Shown here: positions 12,413 through 24,066 of the stretch, one piece after another
Numbering within the stretch: position 1 is the stretch's first letter
How the letters are laid out: every line of letters starts with the position of its first letter
Assembly (NCBI GenBank): GCA_015039365.1
Contig: WION01000240.1
Coordinates: 1 to 64,000 of the forward strand
Direction: 5' to 3'
Length of the DNA: 64,000 bases
DNA from: Amanita rubescens
Lineage: Eukaryota; Basidiomycota; Agaricomycetes; Agaricales; Amanitaceae
Made by a program: the position numbers and the translations under genes
Notes under the pieces: generated by a model
What the model was told of the DNA's origin: nothing
Database searches by the model: none
Seen by the model: only the letters and a program-made list of their open reading frames with translations

Positions 12413-13310
12413 CTGCACCACTGCTTGTCACCACCACTGCTGCACCACTACCTGCAACATACAGTGTCACCACCACTGCTGCACCACTGCTTGTCACCAC
12501 CACTGCTGCACCACTGCTTGTCACCACTGCTGCTGCACCACTACCTGCAACATACAGTATCACTACCATAACTGCATGATTTACTGCCACAGCCACTGGC
12601 ACTGCCCACCATCCCTTGGGCTATTATCACCTACTACTAGTCCCAGCCTTACTACCACCCACTGCTCTGATTGTGCCAACAGGCTACTAATCACTCCTGG
12701 TAGTACCACCACCACTGCCTACCATCACCACCTACTACTACCACCTGCTGCCAGCACTCTAATCATCACCACCTGATACTACCTACTGCCAATACTCAGA
12801 AGTTACAAACACAGTATGGTACACCCAATGTACCCTGGTGGACCCCAGGACACCACTGCCACCACCACTGCCACCACCACTGCTGCCAGTGGTTGGGCAT
12901 CTGCATTTTGTCCAATATGGACCATCATAGCCTTGGGCTTGCTGTGCATGCTTGTGGCCTTGACTCCACACCAGGGGGCATAAATATTATTGTGGCTACC
13001 TACCACCTTCCTAGAATATAAAGAGAAAAAAAAAGAATACATACCAACATGACAAAGGGTGAATAGTAGAAGCAAATAGTAGAAGCAAATTGAACACTAG
13101 TTGCAGATCTGTACCAGGCAGGAGCAGCTGACAGGAGCACAAAAAAATGAAATATTCAATGATTCAATTTGTAATTTTTGCCAAGATAACAAAACTGCAA
13201 TAGTCAAGGTCAAATATTGAAATATATTAGTCTAGTCATTTTGATCTGACAGGCACTGTTGCACTAATTGTCTGATTGTTGACCATCATGATCTGACAGG
13301 CACTATTGCA
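12413..13310. other. Unique core (loop) of the palindromic element
   Basis: About 0.9 kb between the opposed arrays. Positions 12413-12560 are a degenerate repeat of CTGCACCACTGC and TTGTCACCACCACTG units. The rest is ACC/CCA-rich and then AT-rich. Two 22-bp direct copies of GATCTGACAGGCACT followed by RTTGCAC lie at 13243-13264 and 13290-13311, the second ending at the right array. I see no convincing gene. Confidence 0.7.
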
Positions 13311-16300
13311 CCCCCGATGTACCCTGGTGGACGACAGGACACTAGGGAACTGCAGGGGTACACCCCCGATGTACCCTGGTGGACGACAGGACACTAGGGA
13401 ACTGCAGGGGTACACCCCGATGTACCCTGGTGGACGACAGGACACTAGGGAACTGCAGGGGTACACCCCCGATGTACCCTGGTGGACGACAGGACACTAG
13501 GGAACTGCAGGGGTTACACCCCCGATTGTACCCTGGTGGACGACAGGACACTAGGGAACTGCAGGGGTACACCCCCGATGTACCCTGGTGGACGACAGGA
13601 CACTAGGGAACTGCAGGGTACACCCCCGATGTACCCTGGTGGACGACAGGACCACTAGGGAACTGCAGGGGTACACCCCCGATGTACCCTGGTGGACGAC
13701 AGGACACTAGGGAACTGCAGGGGTACACCCCCGATGTACCCTGGTGGAACGACAGGACACTAGGGAACTGCAGGGGTACACCCCCGATGTACCCTGGTGG
13801 ACGACAGGACACTAGGGAACTGCAGGGGTTACACCCCCGATGTACCCTGGTGGACGACAGGACACTAGGGAACTGCAGGGGTACACCCCCGATGTACCCT
13901 GGTGGACGACAGGACACTAGGGAACTGCAGGGTACACCCCCGATGTACCCTGGTGGACGACAGACACTAGGGGAACTGCAGGGGTACACCCCCGATGTAC
14001 CCTGGTGGACGACAGGACACTAGGGAACTGCAGGGGTACACCCCCGATGTACCCTGGTGGACGACAGGACACTAGGGAACTGCAGGGGTACACCCCCGAT
14101 GTACCCTGGTGGACGACAGGACACTAGGGAACTGCAGGGGTACACCCCCGATGTACCCTGGTGGACGACAGGACACTAGGGAACTGCAGGGGTACACCCC
14201 GATGTACCCTGGTGGACGACAGGACACTAGGGAACTGCAGGGGTACACCCCCGATGTACCCTGGTGGACGACAGGACACTAGGGAACTGCAGGGGTACAC
14301 CCCCGATGTACCCTGGTGGACGACAGGACACTAGGGGAACTGCAGGGGTACACCCCCGATGTACCCTGGTGGACGACAGGACACTAGGGAACTGCAGGGG
14401 TACACCCCCGATGTACCCTGGTGGACGACAGGACACTAGGGAACTGCAGGGGTACACCCCCGATGTACCCTGGTGGACGACAGGACACTAGGGAACTGCA
14501 GGGGTACACCCCCGATGTACCCTGGTGGACGACAGGACACTAGGGAACTGCAGGGGTACACCCCCGATGTACCCTGGTGGACGACAGGACACTAGGGAAC
14601 TGCAGGGGTACACCCCCGATGTACCCTGGTGGACGACAGGACACTAGGGAACTGCAGGGGTACACCCCCGATGTACCCTGGTGGACGACAGGACACTAGG
14701 GAACTGCAGGGGTACACCCCCGATGTACCCTGGTGGACGACAGGACACTAGGGAACTGCAGGGGTACACCCCCGATGTACCCTGGTGGACGACAGGACAC
14801 TAGGGAACTGCAGGGGTACACCCCCGATGTACCCTGGTGGACGACAGGACACTAGGGAACTGCAGGGGTACACCCCCGATGTACCCTGGTGGACGACAGG
14901 ACACTAGGGAACTGCAGGGGTACACCCCCGATGTACCCTGGTGGACGACAGGACACTAGGGAACTGCAGGGGTACACCCCCGATGTACCCTGGTGGACGA
15001 CAGGACACTAGGGAACTGCAGGGGTACACCCCCGATGTACCCTGGTGGACGACAGGACACTAGGGAACTGCAGGGGTACACCCCCGATGTACCCTGGTGG
15101 ACGACAGGACACTAGGGAACTGCAGGGGTACACCCCCGATGTACCCTGGTGGACGACAGGACACTAGGGAACTGCAGGGGTACACCCCCGATGTACCCTG
15201 GTGGACGACAGGACACTAGGGAACTGCAGGGGTACACCCCCGATGTACCCTGGTGGACGACAGGACACTAGGGAACTGCAGGGGTACACCCCCGATGTAC
15301 CCTGGTGGACGACAGGACACTAGGGAACTGCAGGGGTACACCCCCGATGTACCCTGGTGGACGACAGGACACTAGGGAACTGCAGGGGTACACCCCCGAT
15401 GTACCCTGGTGGACGACAGGACACTAGGGAACTGCAGGGGTACACCCCCGATGTACCCTGGTGGACGACAGGACACTAGGGAACTGCAGGGGTACACCCC
15501 CGATGTACCCTGGTGGACGACAGGACACTAGGGAACTGCAGGGGTACACCCCCGATGTACCCTGGTGGACGACAGGACACTAGGGAACTGCAGGGGTACA
15601 CCCCCGATGTACCCTGGTGGACGACAGGACACTAGGGAACTGCAGGGGTACACCCCCGATGTACCCTGGTGGACGACAGGACACTAGGGAACTGCAGGGG
15701 TACACCCCCGATGTACCCTGGTGGACGACAGGACACTAGGGAACTGCAGGGGTACACCCCCGATGTACCCTGGTGGACGACAGGACACTAGGGAACTGCA
15801 GGGGTACACCCCCGATGTACCCTGGTGGACGACAGGACACTAGGGAACTGCAGGGGTACACCCCCGATGTACCCTGGTGGACGACAGGACACTAGGGAAC
15901 TGCAGGGGTACACCCCCGATGTACCCTGGTGGACGACAGGACACTAGGGAACTGCAGGGGTACACCCCCGATGTACCCTGGTGGACGACAGGACACTAGG
16001 GAACTGCAGGGGTACACCCCCGATGTACCCTGGTGGACGACAGGACACTAGGGAACTGCAGGGGTACACCCCCGATGTACCCTGGTGGACGACAGGACAC
16101 TAGGGAACTGCAGGGGTACACCCCCGATGTACCCTGGTGGACGACAGGACACTAGGGAACTGCAGGGGTACACCCCCGATGTACCCTGGTGGACGACAGG
16201 ACACTAGGGAACTGCAGGGGTACACCCCCGATGTACCCTGGTGGACGACAGGACACTAGGGAACTGCAGGGGTACACCCCCGATGTACCCTGGTGGACGA

Positions 16301-16853
16301 CAGGACACTAGGGAACTGCAGGGGTACACCCCCGATGTACCCTGGTGGACGACAGGACACTAGGGAACTGCAGGGGTACACCCCCGATGTACCCTGGTGG
16401 ACGACAGGACACTAGGGAACTGCAGGGGTACACCCCCGATGTACCCTGGTGGACGACAGGACACTAGGGAACTGCAGGGGTACACCCCCGATGTACCCTG
16501 GTGGACGACAGGACACTAGGGAACTGCAGGGGTACACCCCCGATGTACCCTGGTGGACGACAGGACACTAGGGAACTGCAGGGGTACACCCCCGATGTAC
16601 CCTGGTGGACGACAGGACACTAGGGAACTGCAGGGGTACACCCCCGATGTACCCTGGTGGACGACAGGACACTAGGGAACTGCAGGGGTACACCCCCGAT
16701 GTACCCTGGTGGACGACAGGACACTAGGGAACTGCAGGGGTACACCCCCGATGTACCCTGGTGGACGACAGGACACTAGGGAACTGCAGGGGTACACCCC
16801 CGATGTACCCTGGTGGACGACAGGACACTAGGGAACTGCAGGGGTACACCCCC
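13311..16853 (-). repeat. Tandem array of the same 52-bp satellite, inverted, about 68 copies
   Basis: Reverse complement of the unit in 6617-12412. Copies from about 14350 to 16853 are uniform. The core-proximal copies (13400-14340) carry many single-base insertions and deletions in G/C runs. That pattern suits either read error in an unpolished repeat or older copies at the inner edge. Confidence 0.95.
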
Positions 16854-17440
16854 AATGAGTAGACAATGATAGCCCTTTTGAGTCAGTAGTGGTGGCAAGG
16901 GGGTGGCAGTTGTAGTGGACCATTGTGGTCATAGTTGCTGCACAAGTTCTGGTAGAGACAGTAATGGTACCAGTAATTACTAGTGTATCGGTCAAAAATA
17001 GTAGTAACCATACAGTAGCTCAATGTGGTACCTGTACTACTAGCCTCAAACTGACTTGCACTGTTCAGATAGACTAATTAGTAGTAATTACTACTTGTGC
17101 TACTCCATGGGAATAGAACCAAATCCAAACACAGTGATGGAGATGATGAGGGCAACAAAAGGTTGTACCTGTTAGTACTCAGTGAGTGGCTGTGGTGGTA
17201 GCACCAATGGTGACTCTATAGTGGTAGACAGTGGGGAGTAGGTAGTACTTTAGTGGTGGGAGCACCCAGCAATCATTGTTGTGTAGGCAGGTGCATGTTA
17301 AGTGCATTAAAACAGCACTTGTGGTGATGGTAGACAAGCAGTATTCACACCACTATTGCTTGACAGATCACAAAAAGGTGGTGGTTGTTGGTTGTTGCTA
17401 TAGTATTACAACAGATGTTATCATTATAATCAAACTCCGA
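16854..17440 (-). repeat. Right outer inverted repeat of the palindromic element
   Basis: Complement of 6020-6616, ending at CAAACTCCGA (17431-17440). The motif CAAACTCCGA occurs again just outside, at 17450-17459, so the right end carries a short direct repetition of its own terminus. Confidence 0.85.
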
Positions 17441-17493
17441 CTAAAAATTCAAACTCCGAATGGGACCGTCACTCGGACGGTCACTTTCCCCTG

Positions 17494-19108
17494 AGAAGCT
17501 GACTATCATTACGAGGAATTAGATCGTGATGAATTCGACCAAGTCGAATTTTGGGATCAAGAATCATTCAACAAATGGTTTCGAGATGACGGGAAAGCCG
17601 GTGGTCCCACTGCTCGCGGAGAACTATCCAAGAAGCTTTATTTTCTAGAAAACGAGGATGGCGAACGCATTGGAAAAAATGAAATCAACTTAATGAGGAA
17701 CTCTTTGAAGCGCGTATTTTCGGCAATCAAAGAACATATGCCTGATATGGCAAAGAAATGGCTCCAGATGTCTACTGAATTCCACGACATGGTTTATCTT
17801 GAACTACGCTTACAATTTCCCGACTACTTATGTTTATGTGAAAATAACTGGAAGGCACGTGAATTTGCAAAGAACTGCATCCGCAACTGGTCACGCAATC
17901 GCTCAAAGAAAGGAAAGACGGGGTCAGACGACGAAGGTGAAAGTGACAGCGGCACTCGTGAAGACCACCGTGGCCGAGCCACCGGAAGCGTCGCAGCATC
18001 CTCGTCGAAGCGTCGCCTTGACGAAGAGAATTTGGATGAGTCAGCTTTTGCCGCGAAGAAGGCGAAGACGACGAAGGCTATAGCTGTTAAAGACCCTTTG
18101 TGCGTTTCAATGTTTCTCGATGGCTTTGCTGAAAATTTTTTTCCTCTAGCGGTACTGTGAAGATTAAACCAGTAGCTCGTTTCAAGAGTAGTAATGTAAC
18201 CCCACCCAAGCCCTCTCCACCTTCCTCAGCCACGGCAGCACCTTCCTCGACCATTCCTGAGGATCCGGTGCTCGCCAACTCACCCACAGCAGGATCTTCA
18301 AATGCTCCGAGCCCTGCAACTGTGCCTTCAATGACCGCTCCGGACTCTGCTGGCGCCACCCCTTCCAGTACGGCTACGCCATCAACCACTGGCACCACCC
18401 CGGGTCCCACGACTGCGGCTTCAACGACCACTCCGGACTTTGCTGGCACCCCCCCTTCTAGTACAGCTACGACTTCAACCACCACCCTGGGGCCTGCAAC
18501 CGGGCCCTCTTCGATTACGCTCAACGCGCCCAGCTCTCCGGCAATGGAAACATCCTCGAACGGAGATGCCACCACGGAAAAAGCGCCATCCAAATCGTTC
18601 AACGATTCTCAGAAGAAGAGCGCCTCGGATTTCGACGTTGCCATTCCAGAAGATACCAGGACGATGGAGGTAGTGAAGAAGGGGAGTAGGGGAAGAGCTA
18701 AAGCGACGCCAGCAGAAGGAGGAGGTCAGACGAGCGGTCGGCGGGCGCGGGCGAACCCCAACGCAACCACGGCGCAGTGAGTTCAACGCTTCGAAACATA
18801 CATATACTAACTTCCGCGCTCGGCAGGGGTCTATGCAAGAACGAGTTTTTGAAATCTCGCAAGGGAGCGACTGTCAATGAATGGGAAGTGTACTGGAAGG
18901 GCCTCAACAAGTCTGAGCGAAAGGTTTGCTCGCCCTTTTGACTTTTCATATATTCTCAGCTCACATTTTATGCTAGATATGGGAAGAGCGAAGCACGGAA
19001 GTAATTGTATGTCCTTTTTTCATTCTATCTACTCTTACATGGACTTATTGTTTATTTTAGAATGCACGAAAATCGGGTGGAGGAGGAGGGGAAGCAGGAG
19101 CAGTATAA
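17494..19108 (+). CDS. Hypothetical agaricomycete protein, 5' end missing
   Basis: Exons 17494-18099, 18150-18776, 18827-18923, 18977-19000 and 19061-19108, joined in frame over introns of 50-60 bp. The best is 18777-18826, with GTGAGT, TACTAAC and GGCAG. The frame is open back to a TGA at 17490, with no ATG before 17693. The real start is either across an unseen intron or lost to the palindromic element that ends 53 bp upstream. The N-terminal part (about 200 residues) is acidic and aromatic and resembles hypothetical proteins common in agaricomycete genomes. The middle is Ser/Thr/Pro-rich, then a short basic region (CKNEFLKSRKG), then a Gly-rich tail. No function can be given. If the true start is 17693 the gene is intact. 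Confidence 0.6.
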
Positions 19109-19290
19109 GGAGCTGGAGAGGAGGAGGAGGAGGAGGAGGAATAGAGTGGCGGTGATTGGAGGAAATTGGCGGCGATGGGAAGAAAATGGCAGTGATGGGA
19201 GGGGGGGGCGTGGAATGGAATGGAATGGCGGAAATGGGAAGAAAGTGGCGGAATGGGGAGGAGAGTGGCGGATATGCTTAATATGTCGTG
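19075..19290 (+). repeat. Purine-rich degenerate minisatellite
   Basis: GGAGGAGG tract passing into loose repeats of the type TGGCGG-ATGGGA-AGAAA. It overlaps the last exon of the gene before it, whose C-terminal glycines come from this tract. Confidence 0.6.
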
Positions 19291-20546
19291 GGTAGGCCAA
19301 ATGGATTGAATTGGCGTAATCTGGCAGAAATAATTGACAAAAGCCAACTTTTTTTTGGCTGGCGAACGCCGAGATACGCCCCGTGGCTAAATTTGGCTAA
19401 ATTTGGCTCAGTTTGGCACACAATGGCGAAACTGGTTTTCGTTGGGAATCATCTCTCTATGTCTATGACATAACACACGCGCTACGCGCTCCCTGACCGG
19501 TCTCCAAGTTTGTCGGCTGCAATTCACGCGTCATGCCTGGCTGGGGATGTCCTCTTGACAATCGTGGTAAGACCCCCCCAAGATAGCACTCGTGTTCTGA
19601 CTGTTGACGGCCCTTTATTTGTCGTTCCAGCCATGCTGTGATGGTTGTATTGCGACTTTGATGATTGTATTGCCGACTTCGCGCCGACTGCCAAAAGTAA
19701 GCTCTTACTGCATCAACCCGCGCACCAACAGAGTTTGCCGACTTCATTATCTGTCATCTCATCGGGAGCATCAATAACTCCTGTAAGCGCGCCATGGGCG
19801 TGGCATGCAGAAAAAAAAACTTGAAGCTCTGGCTCATGGACCGTCGGTCCTGTCCCCCGACAATACCATTTTTTGCACATGATTTCACACCCATTTCCCC
19901 ACAAACCTGACAAACATTTCGTACTAACGCTGATGTCAACTTTCCAGAAAATCCTGTGACAAAGTATCGGCGAATCAGATCTATGCCTCACCGGCGATCG
20001 AAGGGCAAATGCCGTGTCCCCATTCTGTCGGCCCCGGAACAGCTCATAGTCCCGAGCACTCTTTGAGAGAAACTTGAATAGAGTAACGCCACCGCCGAAT
20101 AAGATTAGCATCAGACGCTCAACCGACGTTATGCTGGCGTCGAATCGGTTACATTACAATCGCCCCTGCGCCAGTTGATTCGAAAAGGAAAGTTGCCTGA
20201 AGCTCCCCACTAGAATCGCTTACCAGACAAATGCGGTAGTGCCATCAATTTTCATGTTACTTGTCCATTTAATATCCGTAGCGCGACGCGTCCCTGACGG
20301 AAACTTAGCAAATAGTCGTTTTCGGATCGTTTCTTATGCTATCCCAAGAATTGCTTGAATGATTGGGATCCATCACCTTGCCGAGCCAAATGCAGTCAAT
20401 TCATACCAAAACAATGGATTTGAACCGCCGGCGTTGCAACCGGAGAGATGAACAGAGGAAGAACAACCGTAAAATGAAGCGCACCTATTTCTACAAGTAC
20501 CCAAGCGGCGCGACTCCAGATCTCGCCCCTCCAACTCCTCGATCCA
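19291..20546. other. Intergenic; possible coding remnant on minus strand
   Basis: Positions 19380-19420 repeat AATTTGGCT units. A 132-codon minus-strand frame at 19713-20111 ends with a segment (ACHAHGALTGVIDAPDE) that looks protein-like, but no domain or start could be supported. It may be a relic of a decayed gene. Confidence 0.3.
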
Positions 20547-21848
20547 ATGGCTCTTACACTTCCAGTAGAAGAGTTAACCCGCCTTCAAGTCATCTTCAAG
20601 CTATCGTTTCCCGATGACCTCCTCACGTTTGAGATGTTGTCAAATCTAGATGCTCCGAACATCTCCACTCCCACATCCCTCAGCGGTTACAAACTTCATC
20701 TTCGGGGAAGTAGAGAGGGTTCGGGTCTTTGTCTCAGAGTGTGGGCTCACTATGATGGTGGCTCCCAACTACAAGAGTCAACATCTGATGTGAGTGAAGG
20801 TGAGCAAAGTTGCGATAGTGAATTTTGCTACGCTAACGATTATATTGCAGGCGAGCACCCGGAATCACCGTCACAGCATAGTATTGAGACGTCGTCTGTG
20901 GCCGACACACCGTTGGAGCTCGAGAATGATATCAATGTTTCCATTGGTCCGCCAGTCGGCATCTACCCGAAAGCTATGGCCGAACCAGTGTGGTACGATC
21001 TACAAGAACAAGATGGTCCAACGCAACTACCTGACGCTTTCGGTTGCACAAACCCTTCTGTGGGCTTTGTGGGTGACGAGTGGCTCAAGGTGGACGCATG
21101 TGCGTAGTAATCTATCTCTGAAGCTTCGTAGGCGCTTGCTAATGAATTTCACAGCATCAGGATTTTTGGGTTCTGTCGACGATGTGGTCCACACAGTGCC
21201 ACACATCAACGCCCACTTTGATAAACAAGTCTCATGTGACTATAATGGTAAGCCTTGTTGCGCCAGGAATCAAGCTCTGATTAATGATAATAACACCTGA
21301 TAGGGATTCCTCCATCCACACCATACACGTCGTTCTTATCGGGCTCGAATTCTTTGTGCGACGGGAACCCCACAGACCCTAGTTGTCCACAATTCCTCGG
21401 TTCTCATTCAAGATCCCAACCTAGGCTGCTCCACATGCCAGTCAATTTACCCGTAGATTCGTTATCCAGCCCGTCCTCGGACGAAGAGTCTCATAGCGCC
21501 ACATCGCCCACATCATCGCCCACCATCGGCCCGAGGCCATATCGTTGCTTAGAGCCTGGCTGTGACCGGTGGTTCAAACGCGATTATACGCGTAAAGTAC
21601 ACATGCATACACACCGACGAAGGGATAGAAAACCCTTCTGTTGTAACTTCCCCGGCTGCCCTGAGCGTTTCTCGCGGAAACACGATCGGCTCAGGCACGA
21701 GGTCGGACGTCATGGACTTGAAAGCGAATGGAACTGCCAACCCTGTCATCGATTCTTCTCCTCCAGAGCAACGATGGAACGCCATATTTTTGACAAACAT
21801 GGAGATATTGCCATCACCACAAAGACGCAGACTCGGAAGCCTTCATGA
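20547..21848 (+). CDS. C2H2 zinc-finger protein, probable transcription factor
   Basis: Exons 20547-20799, 20851-21099, 21155-21247 and 21304-21848 give 379 residues. Introns are 51-56 bp with donors GTGAGC, GTGCGT and GTAAGC. The first 270 residues are low-complexity and acidic/Ser-rich with no domain. The C-terminus holds three zinc fingers from about residue 278: C-x4-C-x12-H-x3-H (YRCLEPGC), a second C-x4-C finger (FCCNFPGC) and a third C-x2-C finger (WNCQPC) ending HIFDKH. This arrangement is common in agaricomycete regulators. DNA binding is expected from the fold; targets are unknown. The 20800-20850 intron is a multiple of three, so its retention would not break the frame. Confidence 0.8.
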
Positions 21849-22291
21849 TCCTTTATATGGACCATGTTCTTTATAGTAATTTATCCCCATAGTTGATGAA
21901 GCAAGCATTTTACATGGTCTAATGCCTTACTCTTTATGTAAGTGTCGGACAGATATGCATCGGCAACTATGTACCACAGCATACGCATTTTTTGTGGCAG
22001 TCGACGACACGGTGGCTTTATACATAAAAGGTGCCTAGTAATGGAGGAGTCGGATCATGTGGTATACTTGTTTCTAGCATGATATGCATAGGCAACAAGT
22101 AAAAGGGGGAATGTAACGTCCTTGTTGGGATCATACTACTAGCCGCTCGGCGCGTCGGTGCGAGTCGCAAGTTATTACGTAATGTATTGTGGCAGCCCTA
22201 CCACTTACCGGGAACCCTGATATCTTCATCGAGGCAAATCTGGGACAGCGAGAATAGCAACTTCTACCAGGTTTAAAGTAATACCATCGTC
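21849..22291. other. Intergenic, no gene seen
   Basis: Between the C2H2 gene and the BTB gene. A purine run at about 22105 (AAAGGGGGAA) is followed by TGTAACG, which resembles the junction between a polypurine tract and an LTR. I find no matching LTR or retroelement coding sequence. Confidence 0.4.
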
Positions 22292-23367
22292 ATGACCCAC
22301 GGAAGGTTTCAGAGCACCAACATCCATTCTGCATATTGGTTCGATGATGGTTCCATCGTATTGCGTGTACAGGAACAATTGTTCAGGGTTCATCACAGCC
22401 TCCTATCTCGTCTCTCCCCATTCTTTGCCACTTTAGGAACGGCGGGAGCCGCCCCGAGCGATGCTGGTGATTTCAATCTCTTCCCCGAGACGGCTAGCCT
22501 TGTTCACCTGCTCGGTTTCAGTGGACCTTAGCGCCGAGATAGCGGCATCTGACCTCGTAATCTTACTTCAGCATCTATACCATGACATGTGAGTGAATTG
22601 AATACACGTACTGAATGCGCCCTGCCTTGACGCCTAATGCTGTTAAGTCCAATCTCTCCGGATACATCCATGGATCGTTTTGCATCCATTCTACGCATCA
22701 CAAGCCCTCGGTTACTTGATTTTCCGGCCGTTCATTCTGTGGCTAAAGAAGCATTTGTTGCCAAGTTCCCCCGGGAGCTGGTGCTCGACTACCAACCTTC
22801 CAATACCCTTCAGGCACTTACACTCGCCAATGAGTACAAGCTACTAAAAGTGAGCGCCATCCATTCATACCATGTGACATCATCTTACGCTTGCTCCTGC
22901 GTTTGAAGGTCCGGAAAGCCTTGCTGTATAGCATCGTCATAAGCGATGATTACAACTTCCACGGAACAAGCGAACCGGCAGGACCCATCACCATCAAGCC
23001 TGATGCTGAGTCTGAAATTACCATCATCAGGACCCAACAAATCGTTTCCGGCACGGATGCAAAATGTTGCGCCGACCTCCTGAATAAGTTAATCGACCAC
23101 TTCACCCCGGTCGTTTTCACGCCGGCCACCACGCCCCATATCGCCTGCACTGACGTGTTTGCGGACACGTGGTCGTCGCTCATCGCTGAACCTGCGATTG
23201 TAAATGATTGGTTAATAAGACCCCTTGAAACCCTGGAGCGGATGAAAAATATCGACTGGCAGGGACAAGGCCTATGCGCCTCGTGCACATCGACTCAGCG
23301 AAAGGAATGGACGACAGAACAATATGCGATTTGGAATATGATGGACGGCTGGTTAAATGATGATTAA
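22292..23367 (+). CDS. BTB/POZ domain protein
   Basis: Exons 22292-22466, 22522-22588, 22648-22849 and 22909-23367 give 300 residues. The N-terminal BTB domain is recognised by the pattern YWFDDGSIVLRVQEQLFRVH, then HSLLSRLSPFF, and the second half QHLYHD, typical of the very large agaricomycete BTB family. These domains mediate dimerisation and often recruit Cullin-3. The C-terminal half has a CASC motif near residue 269. Without the 55-bp intron 22467-22521 the frame stops at TAG, so this intron decides whether the gene is intact. The 22589-22647 acceptor is TTAAG, a weak site. Substrate or partner unknown. Confidence 0.75.
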
Positions 23368-24066
23368 CAATGAAAAGGTGTTTCTCTCGTGTTATTAAAG
23401 GCGTGTATTCTGCTGCTCGTTACATTTGTGGGTCAAAGCTTGTATGAACGATTCTCATTGAATGCGGTATGTGGGCAATTCAGGACTATATTTTATTCTA
23501 CCACTCATTTCTTTTAAGTCATTAGCCAGCCGATACAGCTTTCCTGCCCTATCAGTTCCAAAGTCGTGAGGGAACGTCAAGAAATGACGCACACATAATA
23601 AGGAGTGTGAATTTCAATCTCTGATCCGACCGCCACAAGAACAAATGCATGATAACGGTGACTTAACAACTGCTGTTAAATCCAGTCTGGAGTGCGTTGC
23701 TATGTGCCGTAAAATCTGTACTAAGCCTATCAAAAGTTATTAACACGTGCTATCTAACAGTTTTCCTGTGTCGAACCACCACAGTTTGTTGTTTTGCGGT
23801 GAAATTAAATCGAGGTCATCGTTGTGTGGGTCCCGATTACAACAATGCAATACAATTGCTCATGAGACCATCTTGTTACTCCGCGCGCCCACAGGTCCCT
23901 AATGTTGCGCCTTGTGGTCAAGGGGTTAAACCAACAGCGGGAAGTAGCAAGGCACTGAACACCCATTGTTCCGTCTCTTGTGAAGTGCGATTTCACATAG
24001 CAATTGCGAGTCAACTAGCAGCCTGGTATAAAGGGCGACGCCCCACTGCTAACTATCTACAAATTC
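23368..24066. other. Intergenic, no gene seen
   Basis: A 187-codon plus-strand frame (23697-24260) overlaps the next gene's first exon in another phase and has no domain. I regard it as chance. Confidence 0.4.

Larger units (their letters stand above)
6020..17440. mobile_element. Giant inverted-repeat element built on a 52-bp satellite
   Basis: The element starts and ends with the same sequence in inverse orientation (TCGGAGTTTG at 6020, its complement ending at 17440). Inward, the arms match for about 0.6 kb and then become arrays of one 52-bp unit in opposite orientation around a unique core of about 0.9 kb. There is no transposase, reverse transcriptase or other coding region. Frames inside are satellite artefacts. 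The outer ~100 bp of the two arms differ by several substitutions and small indels while the next ~500 bp look identical. That argues against a simple fold-back assembly artefact and for recent homogenisation. A target-site duplication is not clear. It could be a non-autonomous DNA element with very long terminal repeats, or a structural satellite palindrome. Its composition is CpG-poor apart from two CpGs in each 52-bp unit. Confidence 0.75.

Noticed and set aside
6617..16853. Many 60-128-codon open frames in the satellite arrays
   Set aside because: They exist because the 52-bp unit has few stops in some phases. They appear on both strands with the same repeated peptide and no gene features.
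6617..16853. CRISPR-like regular repeats
   Set aside because: The units are head-to-tail with no unique spacers, and the genome is eukaryotic. This is satellite DNA.
18087..18602. 171-codon minus-strand frame
   Set aside because: Val/Gly/Ala-rich mirror of the Ser/Thr/Pro-rich plus-strand exon; a shadow frame.
22105..22291. Possible polypurine tract followed by an LTR start (TGTAACG)
   Set aside because: No matching LTR end, second LTR, primer site or retroelement protein was found nearby.
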